Shown here: positions 57,130 to 64,000 of the stretch, piece after piece
How positions within the stretch are numbered: position 1 is the first letter of the stretch
Layout: each line of letters opens with the position of its first letter
Source: Caulobacterales bacterium
Lineage (GTDB): Bacteria; Pseudomonadota; Alphaproteobacteria; Caulobacterales; Caulobacteraceae
Length of the DNA: 64,000 nucleotides
Direction: 5' to 3'
Assembly: GCA_016183935.1 (NCBI GenBank)
Contig: JACPDR010000007.1
Coordinates: 1 to 64,000, forward strand
The notes under the pieces: generated by a model
Told to the model about the DNA's origin: nothing
What the model saw: the letters and a program-made list of their open reading frames with translations, nothing else
Databases searched by the model: none
Program-made: the position numbers and the translations under genes

Positions 57130-57366
57130 CTACTGTCTTCGTCTTGCGCTGAAGACCAGAAAGACCCCGGCGGCAACCACGATCACACCGCCCAGCAAGT
57201 ACGCCCAACCTTCAAGCGTTGGCGGGCCGGATTGCATGCGGAATGCTCGCGCCATCCGGTATGCAGCTTCCCACATGGCCCCTAGCCAAACGAGGTATCC
57301 GACCCCGAGCAGAATGAGCAAGACGCCTGCGATTGAAGACAGCTTCAGTCGTATTGCGGGGCTCAT
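57130..57366 (-). CDS. Small two-helix membrane protein (78 aa)
   Basis: 78 residues with two hydrophobic segments (about 9-31 and 53-73) joined by a basic/aromatic loop and ending in SARRRQ. Visibly less GC-rich than its neighbours. It follows the L,D-transpeptidase gene by 14 bp on the same strand, so it may be co-transcribed. No family recognised. Confidence 0.6.
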   Translation of the reverse strand: MSPAIRLKLSSIAGVLLILLGVGYLVWLGAMWEAAYRMARAFRMQSGPPTLEGWAYLLGGVIVVAAGVFLVFSARRRQ

Positions 57367-57380
57367 CTGTTCGCCAGGAC

Positions 57381-58943
57381 CTACGGCCCGACGTCGTTGG
57401 CGACATTGCGGCCGTCATCGACCGGCTTGGGCAGGCTGACGGCGATGCCGAGCGCCTCGGCCAGCTTGTCGTCGCGGCCATAGACGTCCTCGCGGAAGGC
57501 GACGCGGCCCTGACCGTCGACGAAGGCGGTCCAGTACAGCAGGCGGACGGTGATCTCGCGGCCGGTCTGGATGCGCTTGGTCTCGCGCGTGTCCTGGGCC
57601 TCGTCGAACTCGGCCAGCAGGGCGGGATCGGGCGACAGCAGCAGGCGGGCGAAGTCGACGGCGTTCTCGACCCGCACGCAGCCGTGGCTGCGCTGGCGCA
57701 TGGCCAGGTTGAAGGCGGCCTTGGTCGGCGTGTCGTGCAGGAAGATGGCGTAGCTGTCGCGCAGCTCGAACTTCACATAGCCCAGCGCGGCCGTCGGTCC
57801 GGCGCGCTGCACCACGGTGCCTGAGTCCGTGATGAACATGTTGTTGGCGCGGAGGTAGCCCGGGCCCTTGGGCAGGATCTCGTTGCGGGCGATCGAGGCG
57901 GGCACATACCAGGGCGGGTTGGCCACGACAGAGGCGAACTGCTTCTCGAGGCTGGGCGTCTGGTTGGCGGCCGAGCCGCAGACGACGCGGTTCGAGTGAA
58001 CCGGTTTGCCGTCCTTCCAGTAGACCATGATGGCGGCGGCGGTATTGACCTCGATCCGCTCGGGCGCGAGGTCGCGCTTCAGCCAGCGACGGCGCTCGAG
58101 GTTCAGGGCGATCTGGCGGGCGCGGTCCTCGGACGAGGCGGACAGGGAGCGCTGGGTGCCCGTGCCGATACGGCCGTCGGCGCCCAGGCCATGCCGGACC
58201 TGGAAGCCCTTCACGGCCTGCTCGAGCTCGGGCCCGTAGACATTGCCCATTCCGGCCAGGCGGGCCCCGTCGGCGGCGGCGAGGTCTCCCTCGGCGACCA
58301 ACCGTTCGATAAGAACGGGAATGCGCGGGTCGCTCGCGCCCGGCTCGATCGTCGGACCGGCCTGGAAGACAGGCCAGCTGCGGCCGTCGCGGATCATGCG
58401 GCGATAGCGCACATAGCCCGCCGACAGGTTGGAATAGCCGATGTCGGTCGGGGCCAGCCCCTCGAACCAGTCCACCAGCCGGTTCTGGGCCAGGGCGTCG
58501 TTCAGCCCGACGGGCAGGTCGACGCGGTTCTTCTGCATCTCCCACAGGTCTTCGACCGTCTCGGGCCGCACCCGGCCCTCGGCCAGCACCCGGCCATAGC
58601 CCAGGGCCGCCGCCGTGGTCCGCATCTCGGCCGCAGCGCGGTCGGCGGCCAGCGCCTCGAAATTGAAGAAGTCGCCCTGCGACAGACCATGACGCTCGGC
58701 GCGTCCGGCCGCGCTCCGGAGGGCCTGCAGGCGTTCCGGCGTCCACACCGGCCGCCAGCCGTTCAGCTCATAGAAGGCGCGGACGTCGGGCTGGATCGTC
58801 GCCGGCAACCGGGCCAGCTGGTCGTTGAAGCTGTCGTAGAAGGCGACCGACGACGGATCGCGGGTCTGCGCCCTGGCCGCGAAGCCGCTCGCCGACGCGA
58901 TAGCCGCGGCGGCCGCGCCCAGACCCAGTTGTCGTCGATTCAT
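57381..58943 (-). CDS. L,D-transpeptidase (YcbB-like) with Tat-type signal
   Basis: 520 residues. A twin-arginine start (MNRRQLGLGAAAAAIASASG) leads into an N-terminal scaffold domain, a peptidoglycan-binding domain (about 235-275; VKGFQVRHGLGADGRIGTGT) and the YkuD catalytic domain with QRSHGCVRVENA (catalytic Cys). This is the YcbB/LdtD arrangement, which makes 3-3 cross-links in peptidoglycan or attaches proteins to it. An ATG one codon earlier (58946) is equally possible. It lies downstream of rpmE on the same strand, past a terminator. Confidence 0.92.
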   Translation of the reverse strand: MNRRQLGLGAAAAAIASASGFAARAQTRDPSSVAFYDSFNDQLARLPATIQPDVRAFYELNGWRPVWTPERLQALRSAAGRAERHGLSQGDFFNFEALAADRAAAEMRTTAAALGYGRVLAEGRVRPETVEDLWEMQKNRVDLPVGLNDALAQNRLVDWFEGLAPTDIGYSNLSAGYVRYRRMIRDGRSWPVFQAGPTIEPGASDPRIPVLIERLVAEGDLAAADGARLAGMGNVYGPELEQAVKGFQVRHGLGADGRIGTGTQRSLSASSEDRARQIALNLERRRWLKRDLAPERIEVNTAAAIMVYWKDGKPVHSNRVVCGSAANQTPSLEKQFASVVANPPWYVPASIARNEILPKGPGYLRANNMFITDSGTVVQRAGPTAALGYVKFELRDSYAIFLHDTPTKAAFNLAMRQRSHGCVRVENAVDFARLLLSPDPALLAEFDEAQDTRETKRIQTGREITVRLLYWTAFVDGQGRVAFREDVYGRDDKLAEALGIAVSLPKPVDDGRNVANDVGP

Positions 58944-59028
58944 CACTGTTGCTCTTCGCCCGATTCCACGCAGGATCTGCGTTCACGCCCAAGTGGCCCA
59001 ACGCGGTCATGTTATCGGCGTTCCGGAC

Positions 59029-59063
59029 AAACAGAAAGGCGCCGGTCCGGGGACCGACGCCTT
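59029..59063 (-). terminator. Intrinsic terminator after rpmE
   Basis: On the minus strand, a 13-bp imperfect stem AAGGCG...CGCCTT around CCCC-like loop bases is followed by TTCTGTTTG. It lies 41 bp beyond the rpmE stop. Confidence 0.75.
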
Positions 59064-59103
59064 CGTGATCGTCCTGGCCGTGACTGTGGCCCAAAAGCCA
59101 AAG

Positions 59104-59328
59104 CTACTTCTTGATGAAGCCGCCGAACTTGTTGTTGAAGCGCGAGACGCGGCCGCCGCGGTCCATCAGCTGCTGGTTGCCGCCGGTCCAGGCCGGGTGC
59201 GTCAGCGGGTCGATGTCGAGGTTCAGGACGGCGCCTTCCTTCTGGTAGGTGGAGCGCGTCTTGTAGGTCGTACCATCCGTCATCGTCACGGTGATGAAGT
59301 GGTAGTCGGGGTGCGTATCGGCCTTCAT
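59104..59328 (-). CDS. rpmE: 50S ribosomal protein L31
   Basis: 74 residues: [44 protein letters not shown] and [12 protein letters not shown]. The zinc-binding cysteines of the CxxC form are absent, so this is a C- type L31 usable under zinc limitation. The start at 59328 gives the family's length; further in-frame codons upstream are not L31-like. It is divergent from the ABC exporter. Confidence 0.95.
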   Translation of the reverse strand: MKADTHPDYHFITVTMTDGTTYKTRSTYQKEGAVLNLDIDPLTHPAWTGGNQQLMDRGGRVSRFNNKFGGFIKK

Positions 59329-59376
59329 GGTCGTTATCCGGTCTCTGCGCGATGACGATGCCGACCGTCGGTGCGC

Positions 59377-59408
59377 GAAAATGAGAAAACCCGCCAGCGA
59401 GGGGCGGG
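59377..59408 (-). promoter_or_regulatory. Terminator-like hairpin in the rpmE leader
   Basis: On the minus strand CCCGCC (59408-59403) and GGCGGG (59395-59390) form a stem followed by TTTTCTCATTTT, about 50-60 nt before the rpmE start. No gene lies upstream on this strand for it to terminate, so it is a candidate attenuator for L31 autoregulation. Confidence 0.45.
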
Positions 59409-59461
59409 AATGAGCGGCGGCGTTTACACCGGGGGCCGTTCCGGGGCAAGAGGCGCGCGCC

Positions 59462-61312
59462 ATGACAGACACGACCGCCCCCGCTCCCGATGTCGCCGAC
59501 CTTCACGGACGGCCCGGCGCGGGCGCCCTGCTGATGGAGCAGATGAGCGACGCGGGCCAGCGGCGGGCCAGGCGGCGCGACATCCGCCCGCTGGCTCGGC
59601 TGCTGCCCTACGCCCTGCGCCACAAGGGCCATATGGCCATGGCGGTCGTCTGGCTGATGCTGTCCACCGCCGCCTCGCTGGCTCTGACGGTTTCGGCCCG
59701 CGGGGCCATCGACAACGGCTTCGAGAACGGCGGCGAACGGCTGAACCTGTGGTTCATGGTGCTGGCGGCCAACGCCCTGTTTCTCGGCCTAGCCACCGCG
59801 GTCCGCTACTTCTACGTCACCAAGACCGGCGAGCGCGTCATCGCCGACGTTCGCAAGGGCCTGTTCGGACGCATCCTGACGCTGGATCCGTCGTTCTACG
59901 CCACCATGCGCACCGGCGAGGTGCTGTCGCGCCTGACCACCGACATCGCCCTGGTCGAGACGCTGCTGACCACCTCGGTCTCCTACGCCCTGCGCAACTT
60001 CCTGACCCTGATCGGCGGGACCATCTTGCTGTTCGTGGTCAGTCCCAAACTGACCGGACTGGTGCTGCTGGTCGTGCCGCTTCTGCTCGGCCCGCTGTTC
60101 CTGTTCGGGCGCAAGGTGCGGCGGCTGACCGTGGCCTCGCAGGACCGCTTCGCCAACGCCGTCGGCTTCGCCGGCGAGAGCGTCGACGCCATCGAGACGG
60201 TGCAGGCCTTCGGGCGCGAGAAGAGCGCCATCGCCCGCTTCGGCGACGCGGTCGAGGCGGCTTTCGGCGTGTCGCTGGTGCGGATGAAGGCGCGGGCCGC
60301 CATGACCGCCATGGTCATCGTGGTGATGTTCGGCGGCGTCACCCTGGTGCTGTGGCTGGGCGCGCAGGACGTGATCGCCGGCCGGATGACCCCGGGGGCC
60401 CTGCTGCAGTTCGTTCTGCTGTCGGTGTTCGCCGCCGGCGCGGTCGGCGCGCTCGGCGAGAGCTGGGGCGACGTCCAGAAGGCCGCCGGCGCCATGGAGC
60501 GGATCGACGAGCTGATGCGGGCGACCCCCTCGATCGCTCCGCCCGCCACGATGCACGCCCTGCCGTCGCCGCCCGTCGGCGAGGTGTCGATGTCGGCGGT
60601 GCGGTTCAGCTATCCGGGGCGGCCCGACCTGCCCGCGCTGAAAGGCTTCTCCCTGACCGTGCGGCCGGGCGAGACCGTAGCGCTGGTCGGTCCGTCCGGG
60701 GCCGGCAAGAGCACCGTCTTCCGCCTGCTGCTGCGCTTCTACGATCCGCAGTCCGGCGTGGTGTCGGTGGACGGCGTCGACGTGCGCGAGGCCGATCCCG
60801 TCGCCGTGCGCGACCGCTTCGCCTGGGTGTCCCAGGAAGCGCCGCTGTTCTCGGGATCAGCCAGCGAAAACATCCGCTTCGGACGCGAAGCGGCGACACT
60901 GGATGAGGTCCGCACCGCCGCCGAGGAAGCCCAGGCCCTGAGCTTCATCGACGCCCTCCCGGAGGGTTTCGAGACCCCCCTCGGCGAACGCGGCAAGAGC
61001 CTGTCGGGCGGCCAGCGCCAGCGGCTCGCCATCGCCCGGGCGCTGGTTCGCGACGCGCCGATCCTGCTGCTGGACGAGGCGACCTCGGCGCTCGACGCGG
61101 AGAACGAGCGTCTGGTGCAGGCGGCGCTGGACCGGGCCATGTCGGCGCGCACCACCCTCGTCATCGCCCACCGCCTCGCCACCGTCCTGCGGGCCGACCG
61201 CATCGTGGTGATGGAGGACGGCCGGGTGGTGGAGGAGGGGACCCACAACGCCCTGATGGCCCAGGGCGGCCTGTACGCGCGTCTGGCGGAGCTGCAGTTC
61301 CGGGCGGACTGA
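59462..61312 (+). CDS. ABC transporter, fused permease/ATPase (MsbA/LmrA-like)
   Basis: 616 residues: six-helix type I exporter domain (about 45-330) and an ATPase domain (about 370-600) with Walker [10 protein letters not shown], signature LSGGQRQRL, Walker [13 protein letters not shown] and the H-loop IAHRL. Works as a homodimer in the inner membrane; relatives export lipids or drugs. The ATG at 59462 follows an N-terminal charged cytosolic arm. It is part of the conserved DUF1192-rcdA-rpmE-ABC neighbourhood. Confidence 0.94.
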   Translation: MTDTTAPAPDVADLHGRPGAGALLMEQMSDAGQRRARRRDIRPLARLLPYALRHKGHMAMAVVWLMLSTAASLALTVSARGAIDNGFENGGERLNLWFMVLAANALFLGLATAVRYFYVTKTGERVIADVRKGLFGRILTLDPSFYATMRTGEVLSRLTTDIALVETLLTTSVSYALRNFLTLIGGTILLFVVSPKLTGLVLLVVPLLLGPLFLFGRKVRRLTVASQDRFANAVGFAGESVDAIETVQAFGREKSAIARFGDAVEAAFGVSLVRMKARAAMTAMVIVVMFGGVTLVLWLGAQDVIAGRMTPGALLQFVLLSVFAAGAVGALGESWGDVQKAAGAMERIDELMRATPSIAPPATMHALPSPPVGEVSMSAVRFSYPGRPDLPALKGFSLTVRPGETVALVGPSGAGKSTVFRLLLRFYDPQSGVVSVDGVDVREADPVAVRDRFAWVSQEAPLFSGSASENIRFGREAATLDEVRTAAEEAQALSFIDALPEGFETPLGERGKSLSGGQRQRLAIARALVRDAPILLLDEATSALDAENERLVQAALDRAMSARTTLVIAHRLATVLRADRIVVMEDGRVVEEGTHNALMAQGGLYARLAELQFRAD

Positions 61313-61828
61313 CCCTGTCGCCCAAAAATCGCGAAACCCTGTCATCCCGACACATTTGAACGGCGGATTCCTGGGGTGGAGCGACGCTTCGCAACGATGT
61401 CAAAGACCCATACCGCGCACTGTAGGGCGGCGGTGCGTCAGAATTGGTCGGAGGGCTTCGTCGCCCGGCGGCGGGGGCGATTCCGACGCCCGGCCGCCCG
61501 TCTGGCGAGGCCCGGCCGGCGCATAATCCCGCCCGCGACCGTGAGTCCGTCGTCGTTCCGCAAAGGCCGCGCCTCGTGAGGGCGGGGGTGCACGGGATGA
61601 CAGGGTTTGGCGCTGTTTGGCAGGGATGGCAGGTGTCGGGAATCCACCCCAAGGCGGAGGGGGTGGGCGGCGAAGGTCTGGACGAGAAGGCTGCCCCGGG
61701 GCCTGCCGGCGAGTCCGCTGTCGACCCGTTGCAGACGTTGGAAGGTCGGCTGGCCGCACTCCCTTATTGAGTGGAACGCAAGTGTCATTTCGGTGCTTGG
61801 GTGAGAAGCTAAATCTCAGGAGCGCGTT
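61313..61828. other. Gene-free stretch with a 15-bp inverted repeat
   Basis: 516 bp between the ABC gene and the beta-helix-like gene. A 15-bp perfect inverted repeat AAACCCTGTCATCCC (61334-61348) / its complement (61594-61608) brackets about 245 bp, and a GGGGTGGA element near each arm is also inverted. The open frames here are low-complexity, Arg/Pro-rich and without a convincing start. It looks like a repeat element or the scar of an insertion beside the atypical gene that follows. Confidence 0.5.
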
Positions 61829-61840
61829 GTGGAGGCTACC

Positions 61841-63130
61841 ATGCTCGACGTCGTGACCTGTGTGAAGGATGTCGCCTCTCTCCAGGAGGCGATCCGTAAA
61901 AAGGCTGCGCGCATCGAGATCGAGGGCCAGATCACCGATCTGACCAGCCTTAGGTTGCCCGCCGGCACCCATTTGCGTGGCGCAATCGGCGCAGAACTGC
62001 GCTTCAAGAAGGGGCAGCCGGGGCTGATGCTCAGCGCAGACCACATGATCGCCGATCTGCGCTTGGTGACCGACGAGACCCAAATCGCCCTCGGTTTCGC
62101 AGACGACGCTCATGATCTCGGCACTTTGACGATCAGCAATGTCACGACGGTTGGACGGGTCCATCTGGAGGCCAGCGGAGCGAAGCGTGGCGACCTGAAA
62201 CTGGACAACATCCATGTTGAACGGGCCGACGCGCGGATGGCGGCCCACCGGCCAGCGGGCTTCGGTGTGGAGGTCTTGATTGGGGCGCTCACGGTGTACA
62301 ATTCCTCGAAATCTACAGCGAGCCGCTGGACGTTGACGGCCCGAAACCTGTCGGGCGGCAGCAAGGAACACCCGTTGCGCGGAAGCGGCGTGTTCATTTT
62401 CGGTGGCTGGTTCGTCCCGGTCGATGCCGACCCGAGCCAAGGGCCGGCGCCGACGCAGAAGGGCGGCAATATTGAGTTAGAGCTGCTGACCACCGGCGAA
62501 GTCCATTCAAACGGCGGCATCCCCAACGGCACGTCCAACCTTATAACCGGCGGCGTCTTCGTCGGCTCGGGGGTACATGCCCGGAGCGTCGTTAATGAGG
62601 GTCCGGTCACCACCTATGGACCCAACGACATGGTGCTGGACAACTGGGGCAAGATCGACATCTGGAGGAGCGGCGCAACTGTGGCGTCCTACGGAGCCAG
62701 CGGCATCGGGTTTGTGAACTTCGGGGACATCGACCTCCTAAAGTTGGAGGGCCATATCGAGACCCACGGCACGGGCGCGCGTGGTTTCAACCTCTACGAC
62801 GGCTCACTTAAGGCAGCCGAATTCCAGAGCATCACGACCTACGGCGACGGAGCCATTGGGGTGCAGCTCTCCAAGCCCTTTGGAACGATCGCCGTAAAAG
62901 GAGACATCCGCACCAAAGGCGGCGAAGGCGATAGCTTGGTGCGGGGCAAGCTCGTTCATCTCAAAGCGCACGCCCTGAGCCTCAAACCCGGGACCAAGGG
63001 CGACGAGCTCAAGGTGAAGGGCCAGGTTGTCGCCGAGAACATCGACGTTCCCGACTATGATTTTGCGGCCCCTCCGAGCGTGATCAGCCGGATCGAGGTT
63101 GGCGGGAAGACGATTTCTACCCCTCTCTAA
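61841..63130 (+). CDS. Unknown beta-helix-like protein with 25-residue repeat (429 aa)
   Basis: 429 residues from ATG 61841 (GGAGG five bases upstream); a GTG at 61829 with AGGAG is a rival adding four residues. No signal peptide. The N-terminus has IEIEGQITDL and RLPAGTHLRGAIG, as in pectate-lyase-like beta-helices. The motif [V/I]-x-[S/T]-x-G recurs at 221, 256, 281, 306, 331 and 356; the last five are exactly 25 residues apart, one helix coil each. NEGPVTTYGPNDMVLDNWGKID and SGVFIFGGWFVPVDADPSQ are distinctive. It is visibly less GC-rich than the window and flanked by repeats, suggesting acquisition. I do not know its function. Confidence 0.75.
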   Translation: MLDVVTCVKDVASLQEAIRKKAARIEIEGQITDLTSLRLPAGTHLRGAIGAELRFKKGQPGLMLSADHMIADLRLVTDETQIALGFADDAHDLGTLTISNVTTVGRVHLEASGAKRGDLKLDNIHVERADARMAAHRPAGFGVEVLIGALTVYNSSKSTASRWTLTARNLSGGSKEHPLRGSGVFIFGGWFVPVDADPSQGPAPTQKGGNIELELLTTGEVHSNGGIPNGTSNLITGGVFVGSGVHARSVVNEGPVTTYGPNDMVLDNWGKIDIWRSGATVASYGASGIGFVNFGDIDLLKLEGHIETHGTGARGFNLYDGSLKAAEFQSITTYGDGAIGVQLSKPFGTIAVKGDIRTKGGEGDSLVRGKLVHLKAHALSLKPGTKGDELKVKGQVVAENIDVPDYDFAAPPSVISRIEVGGKTISTPL

Positions 63131-63254
63131 CCTTCGTCCGGACCGCTCTTGGGCGACTGACGGATGTCTTGTTCCGGGCTCAGCGGTATTGTCCGCTACC
63201 CACCCATTGCAGACCTCTGCCATGTCTGCTTCCGGCGTTTTGCCCCCACCCCGC

Positions 63255-63390
63255 CGTCATCCTCGGACTTGATCCGAGGATCAGAGGCGAGAGGCGGGCT
63301 GTGCGGCGGTGACGGCCCCGCGAGCGCGACCGTGAGGCGTTCGACGGAGCACCGGATGATCTGATCCTCGGGTCAAGCCCGAGGATGACG
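63255..63390. repeat. Dispersed REPIN-like repeat, copy 2 (inverted)
   Basis: 136 bp, reverse orientation relative to the copy at 213-347. Ends are CGTCATCCTCGG-A-CTTGA... and the complement, with two mismatches between the arms here. The central part contains complements of the GGTGCTCCG and CCGCACAGCCCGCC blocks of copy 1. It occupies the 322-bp gap between the beta-helix-like gene and sodC; the remaining bases show no gene. Confidence 0.85.
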
Positions 63391-63452
63391 GTTGGGAGAG
63401 GGACGGCGGACGAGACCGCTCTTTCCGGCGAAAGCAACCGCCGCTTACCACC

Positions 63453-64000
63453 CTAACCGGCCGCCATGACGCCGCAGACCACGCGGGCGCCGGCGCCGCC
63501 GATCGGCTGGCTGGTGTGGTCGTCCATGGCGGCGTGGATCACCAGCGCCGAACCGTCGGCGTCCCACAGCCACTGGCCGGGCCCCTCGCGGGCGATCCGG
63601 GCCTCGGTGGTGAAGACCTCGGCGCGGACCCGCCCCTGGGCGTCGGCGAAGACGTTGGGCAGGTCGCCGTCGTCCGGCCCCTCGGCGTTCAGCAGGCCGT
63701 GCGGCGCCTTGGGCTCGCCGTGGTTGATATGGCCGCCCGCCGAGGTGAAGGGCGTGGCGCACTGGCCGGTGGCGTGGATATGGGCGCCGTGCCAGCCGGG
63801 GGTCAGGCCATCCGCCTCGATGCGGATCAGCAGGCCGGTCGGACCCTGCGTCAGTATGGCCCGGCCGACGTTCTCGCCCGCGGCGTTCACCAGGGTGGCC
63901 TCGCCGAAATCGCCGACGGCCGCCCGCTCCGGCGCGTCGGAATAGTCGTTGGCGGTGACGCTGACGCAGGCGCCGAGGGCGGCCACGAGGGGCAGGGCGG
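63453..64000 (-). CDS. sodC: Cu/Zn superoxide dismutase family lipoprotein, 5' end outside window
   Basis: At least 182 residues visible; the frame continues past 64000, so the start codon is not seen. ALPLVAALGAC at the visible start is the end of a lipoprotein signal. The SOD core has WHGAHIHATGQCATPFTSAGGHINH (Cu and Zn ligands, first disulphide Cys), GDLPNVFADAQGRVRAEV, LVIHAAMDDHTSQPIGGAGARVVCGVM (His ligand, Zn/disulphide region). It removes periplasmic superoxide. An internal GTG at 63986 is too far in to be the start. Confidence 0.93.
   Translation of the reverse strand, partial: ALPLVAALGACVSVTANDYSDAPERAAVGDFGEATLVNAAGENVGRAILTQGPTGLLIRIEADGLTPGWHGAHIHATGQCATPFTSAGGHINHGEPKAPHGLLNAEGPDDGDLPNVFADAQGRVRAEVFTTEARIAREGPGQWLWDADGSALVIHAAMDDHTSQPIGGAGARVVCGVMAAG

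Noticed and set aside
61376-61770. Short open frames on both strands in the gap before the beta-helix-like gene
   Set aside because: No ribosome sites at plausible starts and no conserved-looking residues; better explained as repeat-derived sequence.

Overview
This window is a chromosomal segment of a high-GC alphaproteobacterium. The best fit is the family Caulobacteraceae, probably Brevundimonas or a close relative. The assignment rests on gene content rather than on a database match: a Caulobacter-type RcdA (DUF1465), the DUF1013/TrcR cell-cycle regulator, the tRNA-Trp-secE-nusG-rplK-rplA core, the conserved run TrcR / quinone oxidoreductase / DUF1192 / RcdA / rpmE / ABC transporter, and uniformly GC-rich codon use. 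There is no prophage, CRISPR array, rRNA operon or recognisable transposase.

Layout. 1-6192: translation and secretion core (3' end of tuf, tRNA-Trp, secE, nusG, tRNA-Phe, rplK, rplA), with a mechanosensitive-channel gene, a tiny lipoprotein and a CNNM/CorC gene placed between tuf and tRNA-Trp. 6249-9603: a low-affinity phosphate transport cluster (DUF47-Pit-Nudix) flanked by two DUF2059 paralogues. 9615-12335: DUF1203, M3 oligoendopeptidase, aa3 oxidase subunit IV. 12435-16588: proton-translocating transhydrogenase operon, whose three pnt genes are separated by four small unrelated ORFs. 16593-24817: alpha/beta hydrolase, CYTH, DUF1801, TPR-sulfotransferase, WYL regulator, an HExxH-x18-E lipoprotein and a double-PAS hybrid kinase. 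24910-28469: cupin, an ScfR/RamB-type regulator divergent from aceA with repeated operator-like sites between them, and a small gene downstream. 28483-37041: MHYT hybrid kinase, M23 peptidase, GDSL autotransporter, a fused SerB-SerA protein and a long SDR. 37191-44970: hslO facing a complete phoR-pstCAB-phoU-phoB locus in which pstC is frameshifted and preceded by a Pho box. 45119-51988: ABC-2 exporter, rpsU with a probable CTG start, COQ9, a two-gene unit of unknown function, purEK and a GGDEF protein. 52024-61312: ubiX, two YdcH paralogues, TrcR, a cyanovirin/crystallin fusion, quinone oxidoreductase, RcdA, an L,D-transpeptidase, rpmE and an ABC exporter. 61313-64000: a non-coding stretch, a beta-helix-like protein of unknown function with an exact 25-residue repeat, a dispersed repeat, and the start-truncated sodC.

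Functional themes. Phosphate is handled twice (Pit at 7.5 kb and Pst at 40-43 kb), and the Pst permease appears broken as sequenced. Two cell-cycle regulators (TrcR and RcdA) lie within 4 kb of each other. Central carbon and redox functions include isocitrate lyase, transhydrogenase and a serine-pathway fusion. The two ends of the window carry inverted copies of the same ~135-bp dispersed repeat, each built from two hairpins in opposite orientation (REPIN-like).

The most unusual items are the SerB-SerA fusion, the 25-residue-repeat protein, the pnt operon with four intervening ORFs, the CTG start of rpsU, the frameshifted pstC, the cyanovirin-N/beta-gamma-crystallin fusion, and a 39-codon CxxC membrane micro-ORF coupled to an unknown gene. 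Family names come from recognising sequence motifs by eye; no search was run.
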